A stretch of DNA of 64,000 nucleotides, from assembly GCF_008704495.1 (NCBI RefSeq), contig NZ_CP023699.1, positions 3,472,001 to 3,536,000 on the forward strand, read 5' to 3'. The notes beneath the pieces were generated by a model. The model was not told where the DNA came from. It did no database searches and saw only the letters and a list, made by a program, of their open reading frames with translations. This DNA comes from Streptomyces kanamyceticus. GTDB lineage: Bacteria > Actinomycetota > Actinomycetes > Streptomycetales > Streptomycetaceae. This document shows positions 32,981-42,072 of the stretch, in pieces. Within the stretch, counting starts at the first letter, position 1. Each line of letters starts with the position of its first letter. The translations under genes and the position numbers were made by a program.

Positions 32981-34183
32981 TCAAGGGGCAACGGGGGTTG
33001 GTGGTTGGTAGAAGGTCCCGTCGCGGAGCATCGCGAAGAGCACGTCGGCTCGGCGTCGGGCGAGGCAGAGGAGGGCCTGGGTGTGATGCTTGCCTTCCTT
33101 GATCTTCTTGTCGTAGTAGGTGCGGGAGGCGGGATCGGACAGGGCGGCGAACGCGGAGAGGAAGAAAGCCCGCTTGAGCTGCTTGTTCCCTCTCCTGGAC
33201 TGCTGTTCGCCGCGGATCGAGGAGCCCGAGCTGCGGGTCGTCGGCGCGAGTCCCGCATAGGCGGCGAGGTGGGCGGCTGAGGGGAACCTGGTGCCGTCGC
33301 CGACGTCGATGAGGAGGCGGGCCGCGGTCCTGACGCCGACGCCGGGCATCGACGTCAGGACCTGGGAAAGAGGGTGTGTCTCCAGCAGCTCGTCGAGTCG
33401 TTTCTCCAGCAGACGGCGCTGGTCGAGCACGGCGGTCAGGGACCGGGCGAGGCTGGGAACGATCAGTGCGGCCGCCTCGGTGCCCGGGACGACGACGGTC
33501 TGTTCGTCGAGCGCGGTGAAGACGTCCTCGGTCAGACGGGCCGCCATCCGCGGAGCCTTGGGCCGCAGCAGGTGGGTGACCTTGCGGCGTCCGGTCTGGC
33601 GGATCTGGGCGGGCGAGCCCAACCTCTCCAGCAGGACCAGGACGGCCGGGTGCTGCATGCGCGGGCCGAGCACCCGCTCCAGGTGCGGGTGGACCTGCGT
33701 GAACAGGCCGCGGAGCCGGTTGGAGAGCCGGTTGGCCTCAGCGACCAGGTCGTCGTCGAACCCGACGAGCATCTCCAGCTCGGCGACGGTCTCGTCGTCC
33801 AGCTCGATGGAGCGAAGCGTGTGCGGCATCGCCCTGGCGGCGTCGGCGATGATGAACGCGTCGCGGGCATCGGTCTTGGCTTCGCCCGGATAGAGGTCGG
33901 CGATCCGCCGCATCGTCAGTCCGGGCAGATAGGCGACCTGGCAGCCGACGGCTCGGGCAACGGCCAGCGGCAGGGCTCCGATGGAGGCCGGCTGGTCGAC
34001 GACCACAAGCACGATGCCGTGCTTGGCCTGGAGTTTCGTGAAGACCTCGCGGAGCTTGGGTTCGCTGTTGGGCAGGCGTTTGTCGAGGGCCTTCTTCCCG
34101 GCCGATGTGACAGCGGTGGCGTGGTGTTCGCCCTTGCCGACGTCCAGGCCGAGGAAGACGTCGATGTCGCTGATGTCGATCAC
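32981..34183 (-). CDS. IS110-family transposase (DEDD recombinase)
   Basis: A 400-aa intact transposase. The N-terminal RuvC-like DEDD domain has FLGLDVGKGEHHATA (first Asp), LVVVDQPASIG, and KTDARDAFIIADAAR (last acidic residues). The C-terminal Tnp domain has LTSMPGVGVRTAARLLIDVGD, FPSAAHLAAYAGLAP and the SSIRGEQQSRRGNKQLKRAFF stretch with the catalytic serine region. GTG at 34183 has GAAGGA at 8-nt spacing. No frameshift or stop, so the element may be active. These enzymes are guided by a bridge RNA encoded in the element's non-coding end. Confidence 0.95.
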   Translation of the reverse strand: MIDISDIDVFLGLDVGKGEHHATAVTSAGKKALDKRLPNSEPKLREVFTKLQAKHGIVLVVVDQPASIGALPLAVARAVGCQVAYLPGLTMRRIADLYPGEAKTDARDAFIIADAARAMPHTLRSIELDDETVAELEMLVGFDDDLVAEANRLSNRLRGLFTQVHPHLERVLGPRMQHPAVLVLLERLGSPAQIRQTGRRKVTHLLRPKAPRMAARLTEDVFTALDEQTVVVPGTEAAALIVPSLARSLTAVLDQRRLLEKRLDELLETHPLSQVLTSMPGVGVRTAARLLIDVGDGTRFPSAAHLAAYAGLAPTTRSSGSSIRGEQQSRRGNKQLKRAFFLSAFAALSDPASRTYYDKKIKEGKHHTQALLCLARRRADVLFAMLRDGTFYQPPTPVAP

Positions 34184-34189
34184 GTCGTG

Positions 34190-34372
34190 GTTCCTTCGGT
34201 GCTGTTCACCCGGCCTCGCCACGGCACTGATCGCCACATCCACATTACGAAGAGCCTCCCGACCTGGGGAAAGGCCGGTGGTCATGCCTCTAATCAGCGG
34301 TCTGTCAGTGCCTTCGGAGCCGGTGACACCACCCCCCGGGCCATGCACTCGACAAGGGGAGGTAGTCATGCC
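34190..34372 (-). ncRNA. Candidate IS110 bridge RNA
   Basis: The non-coding end upstream of the transposase. It contains a sequence matching the joined element ends (34277-34292, 15 of 16 bases) and two short matches to the DNA flanking the insertion: GCCTTCGGAG at 34310-34319 against its complement at 34375-34384, and CACCCCCC against the G-run flank at 32957-32964. IS110 elements are known to encode a guide RNA here. Exact RNA ends and fold are not determined. Confidence 0.4.
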
Positions 34373-34387
34373 AACTCCGAAGGCCGG

Positions 34388-34406
34388 TAGTCCCGTTGCG
34401 GGACTA
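34388..34406. terminator. Small hairpin beside the IS element
   Basis: TAGTCCCG-TTG-CGGGACTA, an 8-bp perfect stem. It lies about 60 bp beyond the stop of the polyprenyl synthase gene on the minus strand and may be its terminator. A 10-nt run containing nine G follows at about 34420. Confidence 0.45.
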
Positions 34407-34468
34407 CGAGAACGGTAATGGGGGGGGGCAAACCACGAACCGTTCACCGCACAAGCGCCCCCGCCACC

Positions 34469-35644
34469 TCAGTACGTACGCCGAGTGACGAACTCCGCGA
34501 GCGCCAACAACCCACCCGCGGCCTCCGGATCGGGCACGGCCCGGGCCAACTGCCCCACCGCCCGGGACATCCGATCGGCCGCATGCACCTGCGCCCAATC
34601 CCGCCCCCCGGCCCTCTCCACCGCCCCGGCAACCCGCGCCAACTCCCCCTCTCCCAAACCGACATCAGCCCCACCACCGGAACCAGCACCGGAACCGGCC
34701 CCCGCACCGCGCCCCGCCACCCTCCCGTACAACTCGGCCAGCTCCCCCGCAGCCGCCGTCCCCGACCCCAACGCGGCAACCACGGGCAACGACTTCCTCC
34801 GAGCCGCGAGATCCGCCCCCGCGGGCTTCCCGGTCCGTCGCGGATCTCCCCAGATCCCGATGACGTCGTCGATGAGCTGGAACGCCAGCCCGGCCTCGCG
34901 CCCGAACCCGTCGAGCGCCTCGACCTCCTCACAGCCCGCCCCCGCGTACACCGCCCCCAGCGCACACGCGCACCCGAGCAACGCCCCCGTCTTGGCCTCG
35001 GCCATCGCGAGGCACTCGTCGAGCGTGACCTCATCGGGCCCGCGCCGCTCCAGCGCACAGTCCGCGTGCTGCCCCGCACAGAGCTCCACGACGCACGCGG
35101 CCAGGCGGGCGGCCGCCACCGAGGCCCCGGGATGGGGATCCTCTGCGAGCAGCCGCTGCGCCAGCGCCTGCAAGGCGTCTCCGGCGAGGATCGCGTCGGC
35201 GTCACCGAACACGGTCCACGCGGCGGGCCGGTGGCGACGCGTGGTGCCGCGGTCCATCACGTCGTCGTGCAGCAACGTGAAGTTGTGGACCAACTCCACG
35301 GCCGCCGCGGCCCGCACGGCCATCGCGGGCTCCCCACCGAGCGCCCGCACCGCGGCGAGCACGAGCGCGGGCCTGATGGCCTTGCCCGCGTGCCCGGCCG
35401 CGGCCGTACCGTCCGCGTGCTCCCACCCGAAGTGGTAGAGCACGACCCGGCGCATGGACCCGGGCAGCGAGTCCACGGCCCGGCGAAGCTCCGGATCGAC
35501 GCAGAGCCGCGCGGCCGCCAATATCTCACCGGCCTCACGCTCCCCACCCGCTTCCGAGCCCGAGCGGAACCGCGAACCAGAACCCGGCCCCGAACTCGAT
35601 CCCGACCCCGACCCCGAACCCCTGTCCATCGTCGTGTCCGTCAT
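34469..35644 (-). CDS. Polyprenyl diphosphate synthase, probable encapsulin cargo
   Basis: A 391-aa trans-isoprenyl diphosphate synthase (GGPP/FPP type). Both Asp-rich motifs are present: LLHDDVMDRG (first, DDxxD) and QLIDDVIGIWGD (second). KAIRPALVLAAV gives the IPP-binding region. The N-terminus is extended by about 40 disordered Gly/Ser/Arg residues (MDRGSGSGSGSSSGPGSGS). It lies just downstream of a family 2B encapsulin gene, and such disordered extensions act as cargo-loading peptides there. The chain length made cannot be read directly. ATG at 35644 is preceded by GGGGTGAG. Confidence 0.92.
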   Translation of the reverse strand: MTDTTMDRGSGSGSGSSSGPGSGSRFRSGSEAGGEREAGEILAAARLCVDPELRRAVDSLPGSMRRVVLYHFGWEHADGTAAAGHAGKAIRPALVLAAVRALGGEPAMAVRAAAAVELVHNFTLLHDDVMDRGTTRRHRPAAWTVFGDADAILAGDALQALAQRLLAEDPHPGASVAAARLAACVVELCAGQHADCALERRGPDEVTLDECLAMAEAKTGALLGCACALGAVYAGAGCEEVEALDGFGREAGLAFQLIDDVIGIWGDPRRTGKPAGADLAARRKSLPVVAALGSGTAAAGELAELYGRVAGRGAGAGSGAGSGGGADVGLGEGELARVAGAVERAGGRDWAQVHAADRMSRAVGQLARAVPDPEAAGGLLALAEFVTRRTY

Positions 35645-35758
35645 GGACTCACCCCGAAAAGGATGTGGACGGTGGCGTTTCCTCGGCCTGTGGGCGCGTA
35701 CGAAGGGCATGTACCCCGTGCGCCGAGCACGAACACGGTCACGGCCACGACCGCTCAC

Positions 35759-37165
35759 TCACCTCCAGCGGCCGATCTCGACGTTCTCCAGCACACCGAG
35801 CGCGTCCGGCACGAGCACTGCGGCGGAGTAGTAGGTGGACACCAGGTACGAGATGATCGCCTGCTCGCTGATGCCCATGAACCGCACGGACAGGCTCGGC
35901 TCGATCTCGTCCGGGATGCCCGTCTGGTGCAGCCCGACGACGCCCTGCTCGTCCTCTCCCGTACGCATGCAGATGATGGACGTCGTCCGCGCCTCGGTGA
36001 CCGGGATCTTGTTGCACGGGTAGATCGGCACGCCGCGCCAGGTCGGGATCCGGTTGCCGCCCACGTCGATGGTCTCGGGGACGAGTCCGCGCTTGTTGAG
36101 CTCACGGCCGAACGCGGAGATCGCGCGCGGGTGGGCGAGGAAGAGCTTGGATCCGCGCCTGCGGCTGAGCAGTTCGTCCAGGTCGTCCGGGCTGGGCACG
36201 CCGTCGTGCGGCTGGATGCGCTGGTCGTACTCGCAGTTGTTCAGGAGCCCGAACTCGCGGTTGTTGACGAGCTCGTGCTCCTGGCGCTCCTTGAGCGCCT
36301 CGACCGTCAGCCGCAGCTGCTGCTCGGTCTGGTTCATCGGCTGGTTGTAGAGGTCGGCCACGCGCGTGTGGATGCGCAGCACGGTCTGGGCGACGCTCAA
36401 CTCGTATTCGCGCGGGGACGATTCGTAGTCGACGAAGGTGCCGGGCAGCACCGCTTCGCCGACGTGGCCCGCGGAGAGGTCGATGGGCGCCTCGCCGAAC
36501 GTGTTGGTGCGCTGCGTCGGCATGGAGCGCAGCCGCTGGAGGTGGGCGCGCAGCGACTCCGAGCGCCCCGCGACCTCTTCGAGGTCCTGGCGGGGCAGCG
36601 CGAGGACGGTGCACGCGGTCACCGCGCGCGTGGTGTACTCCCAGATCGACTCGGCGTCGAGGAGCGCCTGCTCGCCGAAGTAGGCGCCGTCGGCGAACGT
36701 CCCGAGCACCGTGTCGTCGCCGTAGGGGCCCGCGCCGACCTTCTCGACGCGGCCGTGCGCGAGCAGGAACACCTCGTTCGCCGCGCTGCCGAAGAAGGCC
36801 AGGACCTCACCCGCGGCGAATTCACGCTGGCGGCAGCGCTGCGCGAGCTCCCCGAGCACTTCCTGGTCCTCGAAGTTCCGCAGCATCGGCAGCTCACCGA
36901 GCTCGGCGGGGATGACCTGCACCTGGTCCCCCGTCTTCACGAAGGTCACCCGGCCGTCGCCCACCGAGTAGCTCAGCCTTCGGTTCACCCGGTACGTACC
37001 GCCCTGTACCTGCACCCATGGCAGCATCCGCAGCAGCCAGCGGGAGCTGATCTCCTGCATCTGCGGTGCCGACTTGGTGGTGGTGGCCAGATTCCGTGCG
37101 GCCGACGTGCCGAGACTCTGCTGCGGCTGCTCCGACTCGGCACGGATCTCTTCGCCTACCGACAT
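35759..37165 (-). CDS. Family 2B encapsulin shell protein with cyclic-nucleotide-binding domain
   Basis: A 468-aa nanocompartment shell protein of the EshA type. An HK97-like fold (about 1-90 and 205-468, for example [23 protein letters not shown] and [22 protein letters not shown]) is interrupted by a cNMP-binding domain at about 95-200. That domain has the phosphate-binding cassette [11 protein letters not shown] and R180. The conserved end [34 protein letters not shown] is also present. Older annotations call it a nucleotide-binding protein. Family 2B shells package terpene or polyprenyl enzymes, and the next gene is a polyprenyl synthase. EshA is linked to development and ppGpp in Streptomyces. 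Confidence 0.93.
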   Translation of the reverse strand: MSVGEEIRAESEQPQQSLGTSAARNLATTTKSAPQMQEISSRWLLRMLPWVQVQGGTYRVNRRLSYSVGDGRVTFVKTGDQVQVIPAELGELPMLRNFEDQEVLGELAQRCRQREFAAGEVLAFFGSAANEVFLLAHGRVEKVGAGPYGDDTVLGTFADGAYFGEQALLDAESIWEYTTRAVTACTVLALPRQDLEEVAGRSESLRAHLQRLRSMPTQRTNTFGEAPIDLSAGHVGEAVLPGTFVDYESSPREYELSVAQTVLRIHTRVADLYNQPMNQTEQQLRLTVEALKERQEHELVNNREFGLLNNCEYDQRIQPHDGVPSPDDLDELLSRRRGSKLFLAHPRAISAFGRELNKRGLVPETIDVGGNRIPTWRGVPIYPCNKIPVTEARTTSIICMRTGEDEQGVVGLHQTGIPDEIEPSLSVRFMGISEQAIISYLVSTYYSAAVLVPDALGVLENVEIGRWR

Positions 37166-37349
37166 TGGCTATGCCCTCCCCAGTTACCCACGGTGATCTC
37201 GGCAGCCCAGCCTTCCAGCACTCAGCGTGCCCGCGCCATTACACAAACGAGCGGGAATGGATCTCCCCTCGGCTGGGCAGGGCGGGCGTTTCCACTCGTT
37301 CGGCCCAGCTCGGGATGTGTCGGACCCCGCCGACTGGTGGGCTCGGGAG

Positions 37350-39953
37350 ATGACCACCTCCGAGGCATCCGCAGCCGCCGCGGAGGATCCGGCTCCGTCG
37401 GCCCCGCTCGCGCCGCCGGGCGAGCGGGGCCCGGTGCGCTGGCTGCGCGCCATCGGCCGGGCCTTCGAACCGGTCCGCCGCGCGCCGGTCACCGTGTTCG
37501 CCGTCGTCGCGCTGTGGGCGGTGGGCGCGTTCACGGGCAGCCTCGGCGGCGGCCCGCCCGAGGCGCTCCTGACCGACGTGGGCGTGGGGGTGCCCGCGTT
37601 CGCGGACGGCCGCTGGTGGACGCCGCTGACGGCGGTCCTGTGGTGTTCGGGGATCGGCAACTACATCGGATCCACGCTGTTGTTGCTGCTGCTCGGCTCG
37701 GCTGCCGAGCAGCGCATGGGTTCGCTGCGCACCGGCGTCGTGCTGTTCCTCGGACAGGTGCTCGGCTCGCTGCTCGGCACCGCGGTCGTCAAGCTCGGCT
37801 CGCTGGCGGGCGAGGACTGGCTCGACGGGCTCGCGCGGGACCTGACGGCGACGCCCGGCATCGCCGCCTGCGCCGTCGGCGCCTTCCTCAGCTTCCGGCT
37901 CAGCGCCCTGTGGCGGCGCAGGCTCCAGCTGATCCTGATCGTCTTCCCGCTGATGCTCGCGCTGTACGTCGGCCACCTCCAGAACGTCCTCGTCCTGGCC
38001 GGCACGGTCGTCGGTCTGGCGCTCGGCGCGCTCGCGCACCGCGAGACGCACCGGCTTCGGATGCCGCACGCCTCGCACGCGGAGGGCCGGGTCCTGGTCG
38101 CCCTGGTGGTGGCGGCCTCCGCCATCGGCCCGCTCGTCGCCACGCTCTACAAGGACTCGCTCGGCCCCTTCAACGTCCTCGATCTGTACGTCTCGGGCGG
38201 CCCGAGCGCCCAGGAGATCGCCGACGCCTGCGTGCGAGCGGGCACGGAGTGCGCCCGCATCCGCGCCGAGGACCACTTCTACGGCTCCCCCGCGATGCTC
38301 ATGGGCATCGCCATCCCGCTGCTGCTCCTCGTCCTCGCCGAGGGGCTGCGGCGCGGTCTGCGGCTCTCCTGGCGGATCACGGTGGCCGCGCAGCTGCTGT
38401 GGCTCGGGCTCATGGCGTACCTGCTGAGCGACGTCGTCTCGCACGCGGACCGCTACGTCCTGGAGGGCAGCGACCAGGCGGATCAGAAGGCCGCGATGAT
38501 CCAGGCGGTCGTCGAGCAGATGCTGCTGCCGCTGCTGGTCCTCGTGCTGCTCCTCCTCGCCCGGGGACTCTTCGACCAGCGCCTCGCCCGGGCCACCGTG
38601 ACCTGGCTCCTGGGGACCGTCGGCGGCGCGCTGCTGCTGGCCTGTCTCGCCTATGTGGGCATCGGCTACGCGGTGCGCGACCAGTTCACGCCCGACGCGA
38701 CGTTCTCGAAGCTGGTGTCGGGCCTGCCCACCCAGTTCTTCCCGCCCAGCTACGAACCGTTCTTCTTCCAGGGCCAGGCCCCCGTCCCGGTCGGCGGCAC
38801 CGCGCTCGCGCTGTACGAGTACTGCGGAATGCTCTTCTGGGTGGTCACCCTGATCGCCCTCTTCGTGGCGTTCCGGCGGCCCCTGACGCACGCCGACGAC
38901 GAAGCGGCCACGCACGCGCGTGCCCTGCTTTCGGCGCACGGCGGCTCCACGCTCTCGTATCTGACGACCTGGCCGGGCAACCACTACTGGTTCGCCGCGG
39001 ACGGCCGGGCCGCGGTCGCCTACCGGGTGCACTCCACGGTCGCGCTCACCACGGGCGACCCCTTCGGCGAGACGTCCGCGCGCGCGGACGCGATCGACGG
39101 CTTCGCCGAGTACTGCGACGAACGCGGCTGGACCCCCTGCTTCTACAGCGTCACGGCCGAGGCCAAGGCCCGTACGGACGCGTTGGGCTGGAGTGCGGTG
39201 CAGGTCGCGGAGGACACCGTCGTACCGCTCGCGGAGCTGGCCTTCACGGGCAAGAAGTGGCAGGACGTCCGCACGGCCCTGAACAAGGCCAAGAAGGAGG
39301 GCATCACCGCCGAATGGCACTCCTTCCCCGACGCGCCGATCGCCCTGACGGACCAGGTCCGCTCGATCTCCGAGGAGTGGGTGGCCGACAAGGGGCTGCC
39401 GGAGATGGGCTTCACGCTCGGTGGCCTCGACGAGCTCGATGATCCGCACGTGCGCTGTCTGCTCGCCGTCGACGAGGACCGCACGGTGCACGGCATCACG
39501 AGCTGGATGCCGGTCTACGGAGACGTCGACACACGCGAGGACGGGGCCGGGCCGCGTCCGGTGGGCTGGACCCTGGACTTCATGCGGCGCCGCTCCGACG
39601 GTTTCCGCGGCTCGATGGAGTTCCTGATCGCGTCGGCGGCACTCGGCTTCAAGGAGGAGGGCGCCGCGTTCCTGAGCCTCTCCGGAGCGCCGCTGGCCCG
39701 CTCCGACACCGGCGAGCCGCCCGCCGCCCTGCAGCGCCTCCTGGACCACGCGGGCCGCGTCCTGGAGCCGGTCTACGGATTCCGTTCGCTGCTGAACTTC
39801 AAGGCGAAGTTCCAGCCGCGGTACCACCCGATGTACATGTGCTACCCGGATCCGGCGGCCCTGCCCAACATCACCCGGGCGATCGGCAAGGCGTATCTGC
39901 CGCACATGAAGCCCTCCCAGGGGGTACGCCTGATGCGCAAGCTCACGGCGTAG
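37350..39953 (+). CDS. Membrane lysyl-phosphatidylglycerol synthase-like protein (DUF2156 with rhomboid-like N-terminus)
   Basis: An 867-aa integral membrane protein. The N-terminal half has about ten or more membrane spans. The first group (GIGNYIGSTLLLLLLGSAAEQRMGS) is rhomboid-like but shows no convincing Ser-His dyad. The C-terminal ~330 residues are the DUF2156/MprF aminoacyltransferase domain: LTTWPGNHYWFAADGRAAVAY, SVTAEAKARTDALGW, KWQDVRTALNKAKKEGI and GFRSLLNFKAKFQPRYHPMY. Such enzymes attach an amino acid to phosphatidylglycerol and reduce membrane charge. The start is uncertain: ATG 37350 lacks spacing to its GGGAG; alternatives are 37317, 37257 and 37227. Divergent from the encapsulin. 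Confidence 0.85.
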   Translation: MTTSEASAAAAEDPAPSAPLAPPGERGPVRWLRAIGRAFEPVRRAPVTVFAVVALWAVGAFTGSLGGGPPEALLTDVGVGVPAFADGRWWTPLTAVLWCSGIGNYIGSTLLLLLLGSAAEQRMGSLRTGVVLFLGQVLGSLLGTAVVKLGSLAGEDWLDGLARDLTATPGIAACAVGAFLSFRLSALWRRRLQLILIVFPLMLALYVGHLQNVLVLAGTVVGLALGALAHRETHRLRMPHASHAEGRVLVALVVAASAIGPLVATLYKDSLGPFNVLDLYVSGGPSAQEIADACVRAGTECARIRAEDHFYGSPAMLMGIAIPLLLLVLAEGLRRGLRLSWRITVAAQLLWLGLMAYLLSDVVSHADRYVLEGSDQADQKAAMIQAVVEQMLLPLLVLVLLLLARGLFDQRLARATVTWLLGTVGGALLLACLAYVGIGYAVRDQFTPDATFSKLVSGLPTQFFPPSYEPFFFQGQAPVPVGGTALALYEYCGMLFWVVTLIALFVAFRRPLTHADDEAATHARALLSAHGGSTLSYLTTWPGNHYWFAADGRAAVAYRVHSTVALTTGDPFGETSARADAIDGFAEYCDERGWTPCFYSVTAEAKARTDALGWSAVQVAEDTVVPLAELAFTGKKWQDVRTALNKAKKEGITAEWHSFPDAPIALTDQVRSISEEWVADKGLPEMGFTLGGLDELDDPHVRCLLAVDEDRTVHGITSWMPVYGDVDTREDGAGPRPVGWTLDFMRRRSDGFRGSMEFLIASAALGFKEEGAAFLSLSGAPLARSDTGEPPAALQRLLDHAGRVLEPVYGFRSLLNFKAKFQPRYHPMYMCYPDPAALPNITRAIGKAYLPHMKPSQGVRLMRKLTA

Positions 39954-40054
39954 CCGCACAGGAGCGGGGAACTACAAGATCCGCGCACCCGTTGAACCAC
40001 ACGCGGGGCAACGGCCCCACCCGCATCCACCGCACCGACCGGCAGGAGACAGCA

Positions 40055-40291
40055 ATGGCAGGCTTCCTGGATCGCGCCAAGGAACAGGCGCAGAGCGCCC
40101 TCGCGCAGGGCAAGCAGAAGGTCGACGAGGTCCAGGAGAAGCGCGCGGGCGACGCCCTCCTGAAGAAGCTGGGCGCCGCGTACTACGCGGAGCGCCGGGG
40201 CACCGGATCCCCCCAGGCCACCCAGCAGGCACTGGAGGCCCTGGAGAGCCACGTCGCGGCCAACGGTGACGGTTTCCTGCACGGCAACTGA
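40055..40291 (+). CDS. Small conserved helical protein
   Basis: A 78-aa protein starting MAGFLDRAKEQAQSALAQGK, predicted fully helical, Lys/Gln/Ala-rich and without a membrane segment. CAGGAG precedes the ATG by about 8 nt. I recognise this as a common Streptomyces small protein without known function. It lies between the synthase and the amidase with about 100 bp on each side, so it is probably its own transcript. Confidence 0.8.
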   Translation: MAGFLDRAKEQAQSALAQGKQKVDEVQEKRAGDALLKKLGAAYYAERRGTGSPQATQQALEALESHVAANGDGFLHGN

Positions 40292-40430
40292 CCGGATCGA
40301 CTCGCACGGTGCCCGAACAGCCACCGGATTACTTCCGAACAACTGGTCCGGGCACCGGAGTTCCGGTACAAGCAGGGCGTACGAGGCGGACCGCGACCGG
40401 CGGCCGTCGCGCCTTGCAAAGGAGACGGTC

Positions 40431-41021
40431 ATGGCCCCACCCATGTCCGCTGGCAGGTTCCTGGACATCCTGCGAGACGAAGGCGTGACCGTCGTCGAGG
40501 TAGGCGACTGGGAGCACCACAACCGCAACCACAAGGGCCCCTGGGGTCCGGTGCACGGCGTCGTGATCCACCACACGGTGACGTCGGGCAGCCAGCGCAC
40601 GGTGGAGATCTGTCGCGACGGATACGCGTCGCTGCCCGGCCCGCTCTGCCACGGCGTCATCACCAAGGACGGCCGCGTCCACCTGGTCGGCTACGGCCGC
40701 GCCAACCACGCGGGGCTCGGCGACGACGACGTCCTGCGCGCCGTGATCGCCGAGAAGCGGCTGCCGCCCGACAACGAGGCGAACACCGACGGCAACCGCT
40801 ACTTCTACGGCTTCGAGTGCGAGAACCTCGGCGACGGCGAGGACCCCTGGCCCGACGAGCAGCTGGAGGCGATCGAGAAGGTCTCGGCCGCGATCTGCCG
40901 CCACCACGGCTGGACGGAGCGCTCGGTCATCGGCCACCTGGAGTGGCAGCCGGGCAAGGTGGACCCGCGCGGCTTCACCATGGACTGGATGAGGGACCGG
41001 ATCGAAGAGCGCCTCAAGTAG
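40431..41021 (+). CDS. N-acetylmuramoyl-L-alanine amidase (type 2 / PGRP fold)
   Basis: A 196-aa peptidoglycan amidase that would cleave the MurNAc-L-Ala bond. Zinc ligands are in GVVIHHTVTSG (first His) and GHLEWQPGKVDP (third ligand region), with the GYGRANHAGLG segment between. No signal peptide or cell-wall binding domain is visible, which is more like a phage-type endolysin or a cytoplasmic recycling enzyme than an exported autolysin. GGAGA precedes the ATG. A 9-bp inverted repeat (40307-40315/40349-40357) lies in the promoter region. Confidence 0.9.
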   Translation: MAPPMSAGRFLDILRDEGVTVVEVGDWEHHNRNHKGPWGPVHGVVIHHTVTSGSQRTVEICRDGYASLPGPLCHGVITKDGRVHLVGYGRANHAGLGDDDVLRAVIAEKRLPPDNEANTDGNRYFYGFECENLGDGEDPWPDEQLEAIEKVSAAICRHHGWTERSVIGHLEWQPGKVDPRGFTMDWMRDRIEERLK

Positions 41022-41054
41022 CCCAAGGGAAACAGCCCACGAGAAACACCCCAC

Positions 41055-41078
41055 GGGGAGCCCGGCGCGGGGCTCCCC
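41055..41078 (+). terminator. Hairpin downstream of the amidase gene
   Basis: GGGGAGCCC / GGGCTCCCC, a 9-bp perfect stem with a 6-nt loop, 34 bp after the amidase stop. Confidence 0.65.
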
Positions 41079-41112
41079 TGCCGGACGGCATGCCCCGGGG
41101 GACAATGGCTGA

Positions 41113-42072
41113 GTGCGCCCCACCCCGCCCGTCACACCCGCCCCGGCCGCCCTGCGGCCCCGGCTGCCGTCGCCGCTGCAGCACGTCGACGACGACCGTT
41201 TCACCCGCCACGGCGTGCGGCTGCGACTCAAGCGGGACGACCTGATCCACCCGGACCTGGCCGGCAACAAGTACCGCAAGCTCGTCCTGAACCTGGCGGC
41301 GGCGACCGGCGCGGGCCACGACACCCTGCTCACCTTCGGCGGCGCCTACTCCAACCACCTGCGCGCCACCGCCGCGGCGGGCCGTCTCCTCGGGCTCGCC
41401 ACGATCGGCGTGGTGCGCGGCGACGAGCTCGCCGGGCGTCCCCTGAACCCGTCCCTGGCCCGTTGCGTGTCCGACGGCATGCGGCTGCGCTTCGTCGACA
41501 GGGCGACGTACCGCCGCAAGCACGAGCCCGGAACGCTGGCCGAGCTCCTGGGCGCGGCGGGCGCCCGCGACGCGTACGTGATCCCGGAAGGCGGCAGCAA
41601 CTCCCTTGCCGTCCGCGGCTGTACCGCGCTGGGCGAGGAGCTGCGCGAGAGCACCGACGTGGCGGCCGTGGCCTGTGGCACCGGCGGCACCCTGGCGGGC
41701 CTGGCCGCCGGGCTCGGCCCCGACCGGCAGGCCGTCGGCATACCGGTCCTCAAGGGCGACTTCCTGGGCCCCGAGATACGGGCCCTGCAGCGCGGCACGT
41801 TCGGCGCCCCGACCGCCAACTGGCACCTGGACGACCGCTTCCACTGCGGCGGTTACGCCCGCACCACCCCCGAACTCATCGCCTTCGCCGAGGACTTCGA
41901 GGACCGGCACGGCCAGGCACTCGGCCTCTCCGTGGAGCGCCTTTACGTCGCCAAGCTCCTGTACGCGCTGACCGCCCTCTCCGAAGAGGGCGCCTTCCGG
42001 CCCGGGACCCGCCTCACCGCCGTGATCACCGGTGCGCGCGAGGACCTGGCTCAGTCCTCGACCTCCCGGTAG
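41113..42072 (+). CDS. PLP-dependent ACC deaminase / D-cysteine desulfhydrase family enzyme
   Basis: A 319-aa fold type II PLP enzyme. The Schiff-base lysine is in DLAGNKYRKLVLNL, and TFGGAYSNHLRATAAAGRLLG and IPEGGSNSLAVRGC are the cofactor-binding segments. ACGTGGTLAGLAAGL binds the PLP phosphate. Members deaminate 1-aminocyclopropane-1-carboxylate or D-cysteine. The residues that separate the two are not obvious by eye. GTG start. The gene overlaps the 3' end of the convergent antiporter gene by 22 bp. Confidence 0.88.
   Translation: MRPTPPVTPAPAALRPRLPSPLQHVDDDRFTRHGVRLRLKRDDLIHPDLAGNKYRKLVLNLAAATGAGHDTLLTFGGAYSNHLRATAAAGRLLGLATIGVVRGDELAGRPLNPSLARCVSDGMRLRFVDRATYRRKHEPGTLAELLGAAGARDAYVIPEGGSNSLAVRGCTALGEELRESTDVAAVACGTGGTLAGLAAGLGPDRQAVGIPVLKGDFLGPEIRALQRGTFGAPTANWHLDDRFHCGGYARTTPELIAFAEDFEDRHGQALGLSVERLYVAKLLYALTALSEEGAFRPGTRLTAVITGAREDLAQSSTSR

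Larger units (their letters stand above)
32964..34372 (-). mobile_element. IS110-family insertion sequence (predicted ends)
   Basis: It contains one transposase gene and a non-coding end of about 190 bp upstream of it. There are no terminal inverted repeats or long target duplications, as expected for the family. The ends are predicted from the shared core TGCC: TGCCTCTA at 32964-32971 and GGTAGTCATGCC at 34361-34372. A composite of both, GGTGGTCATGCCTCTA, occurs at 34277-34292 inside the non-coding end. Boundaries are inferred and could be off by a few bases. It is the only clear transposon in the window. Confidence 0.6.

Noticed and set aside
37620..37760. Rhomboid protease activity in the N-terminal half of the lysyl-PG synthase-like protein
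   Set aside because: The GIGNYIGS region resembles rhomboids, but I could not find the GxSG serine and the later His in matching positions.
34418..39442. Very long plus-strand open frame antisense to the polyprenyl synthase and encapsulin genes
   Set aside because: A GC-skew shadow: two well-recognised genes occupy the opposite strand, and the encoded sequence is Arg/Pro/His low complexity.
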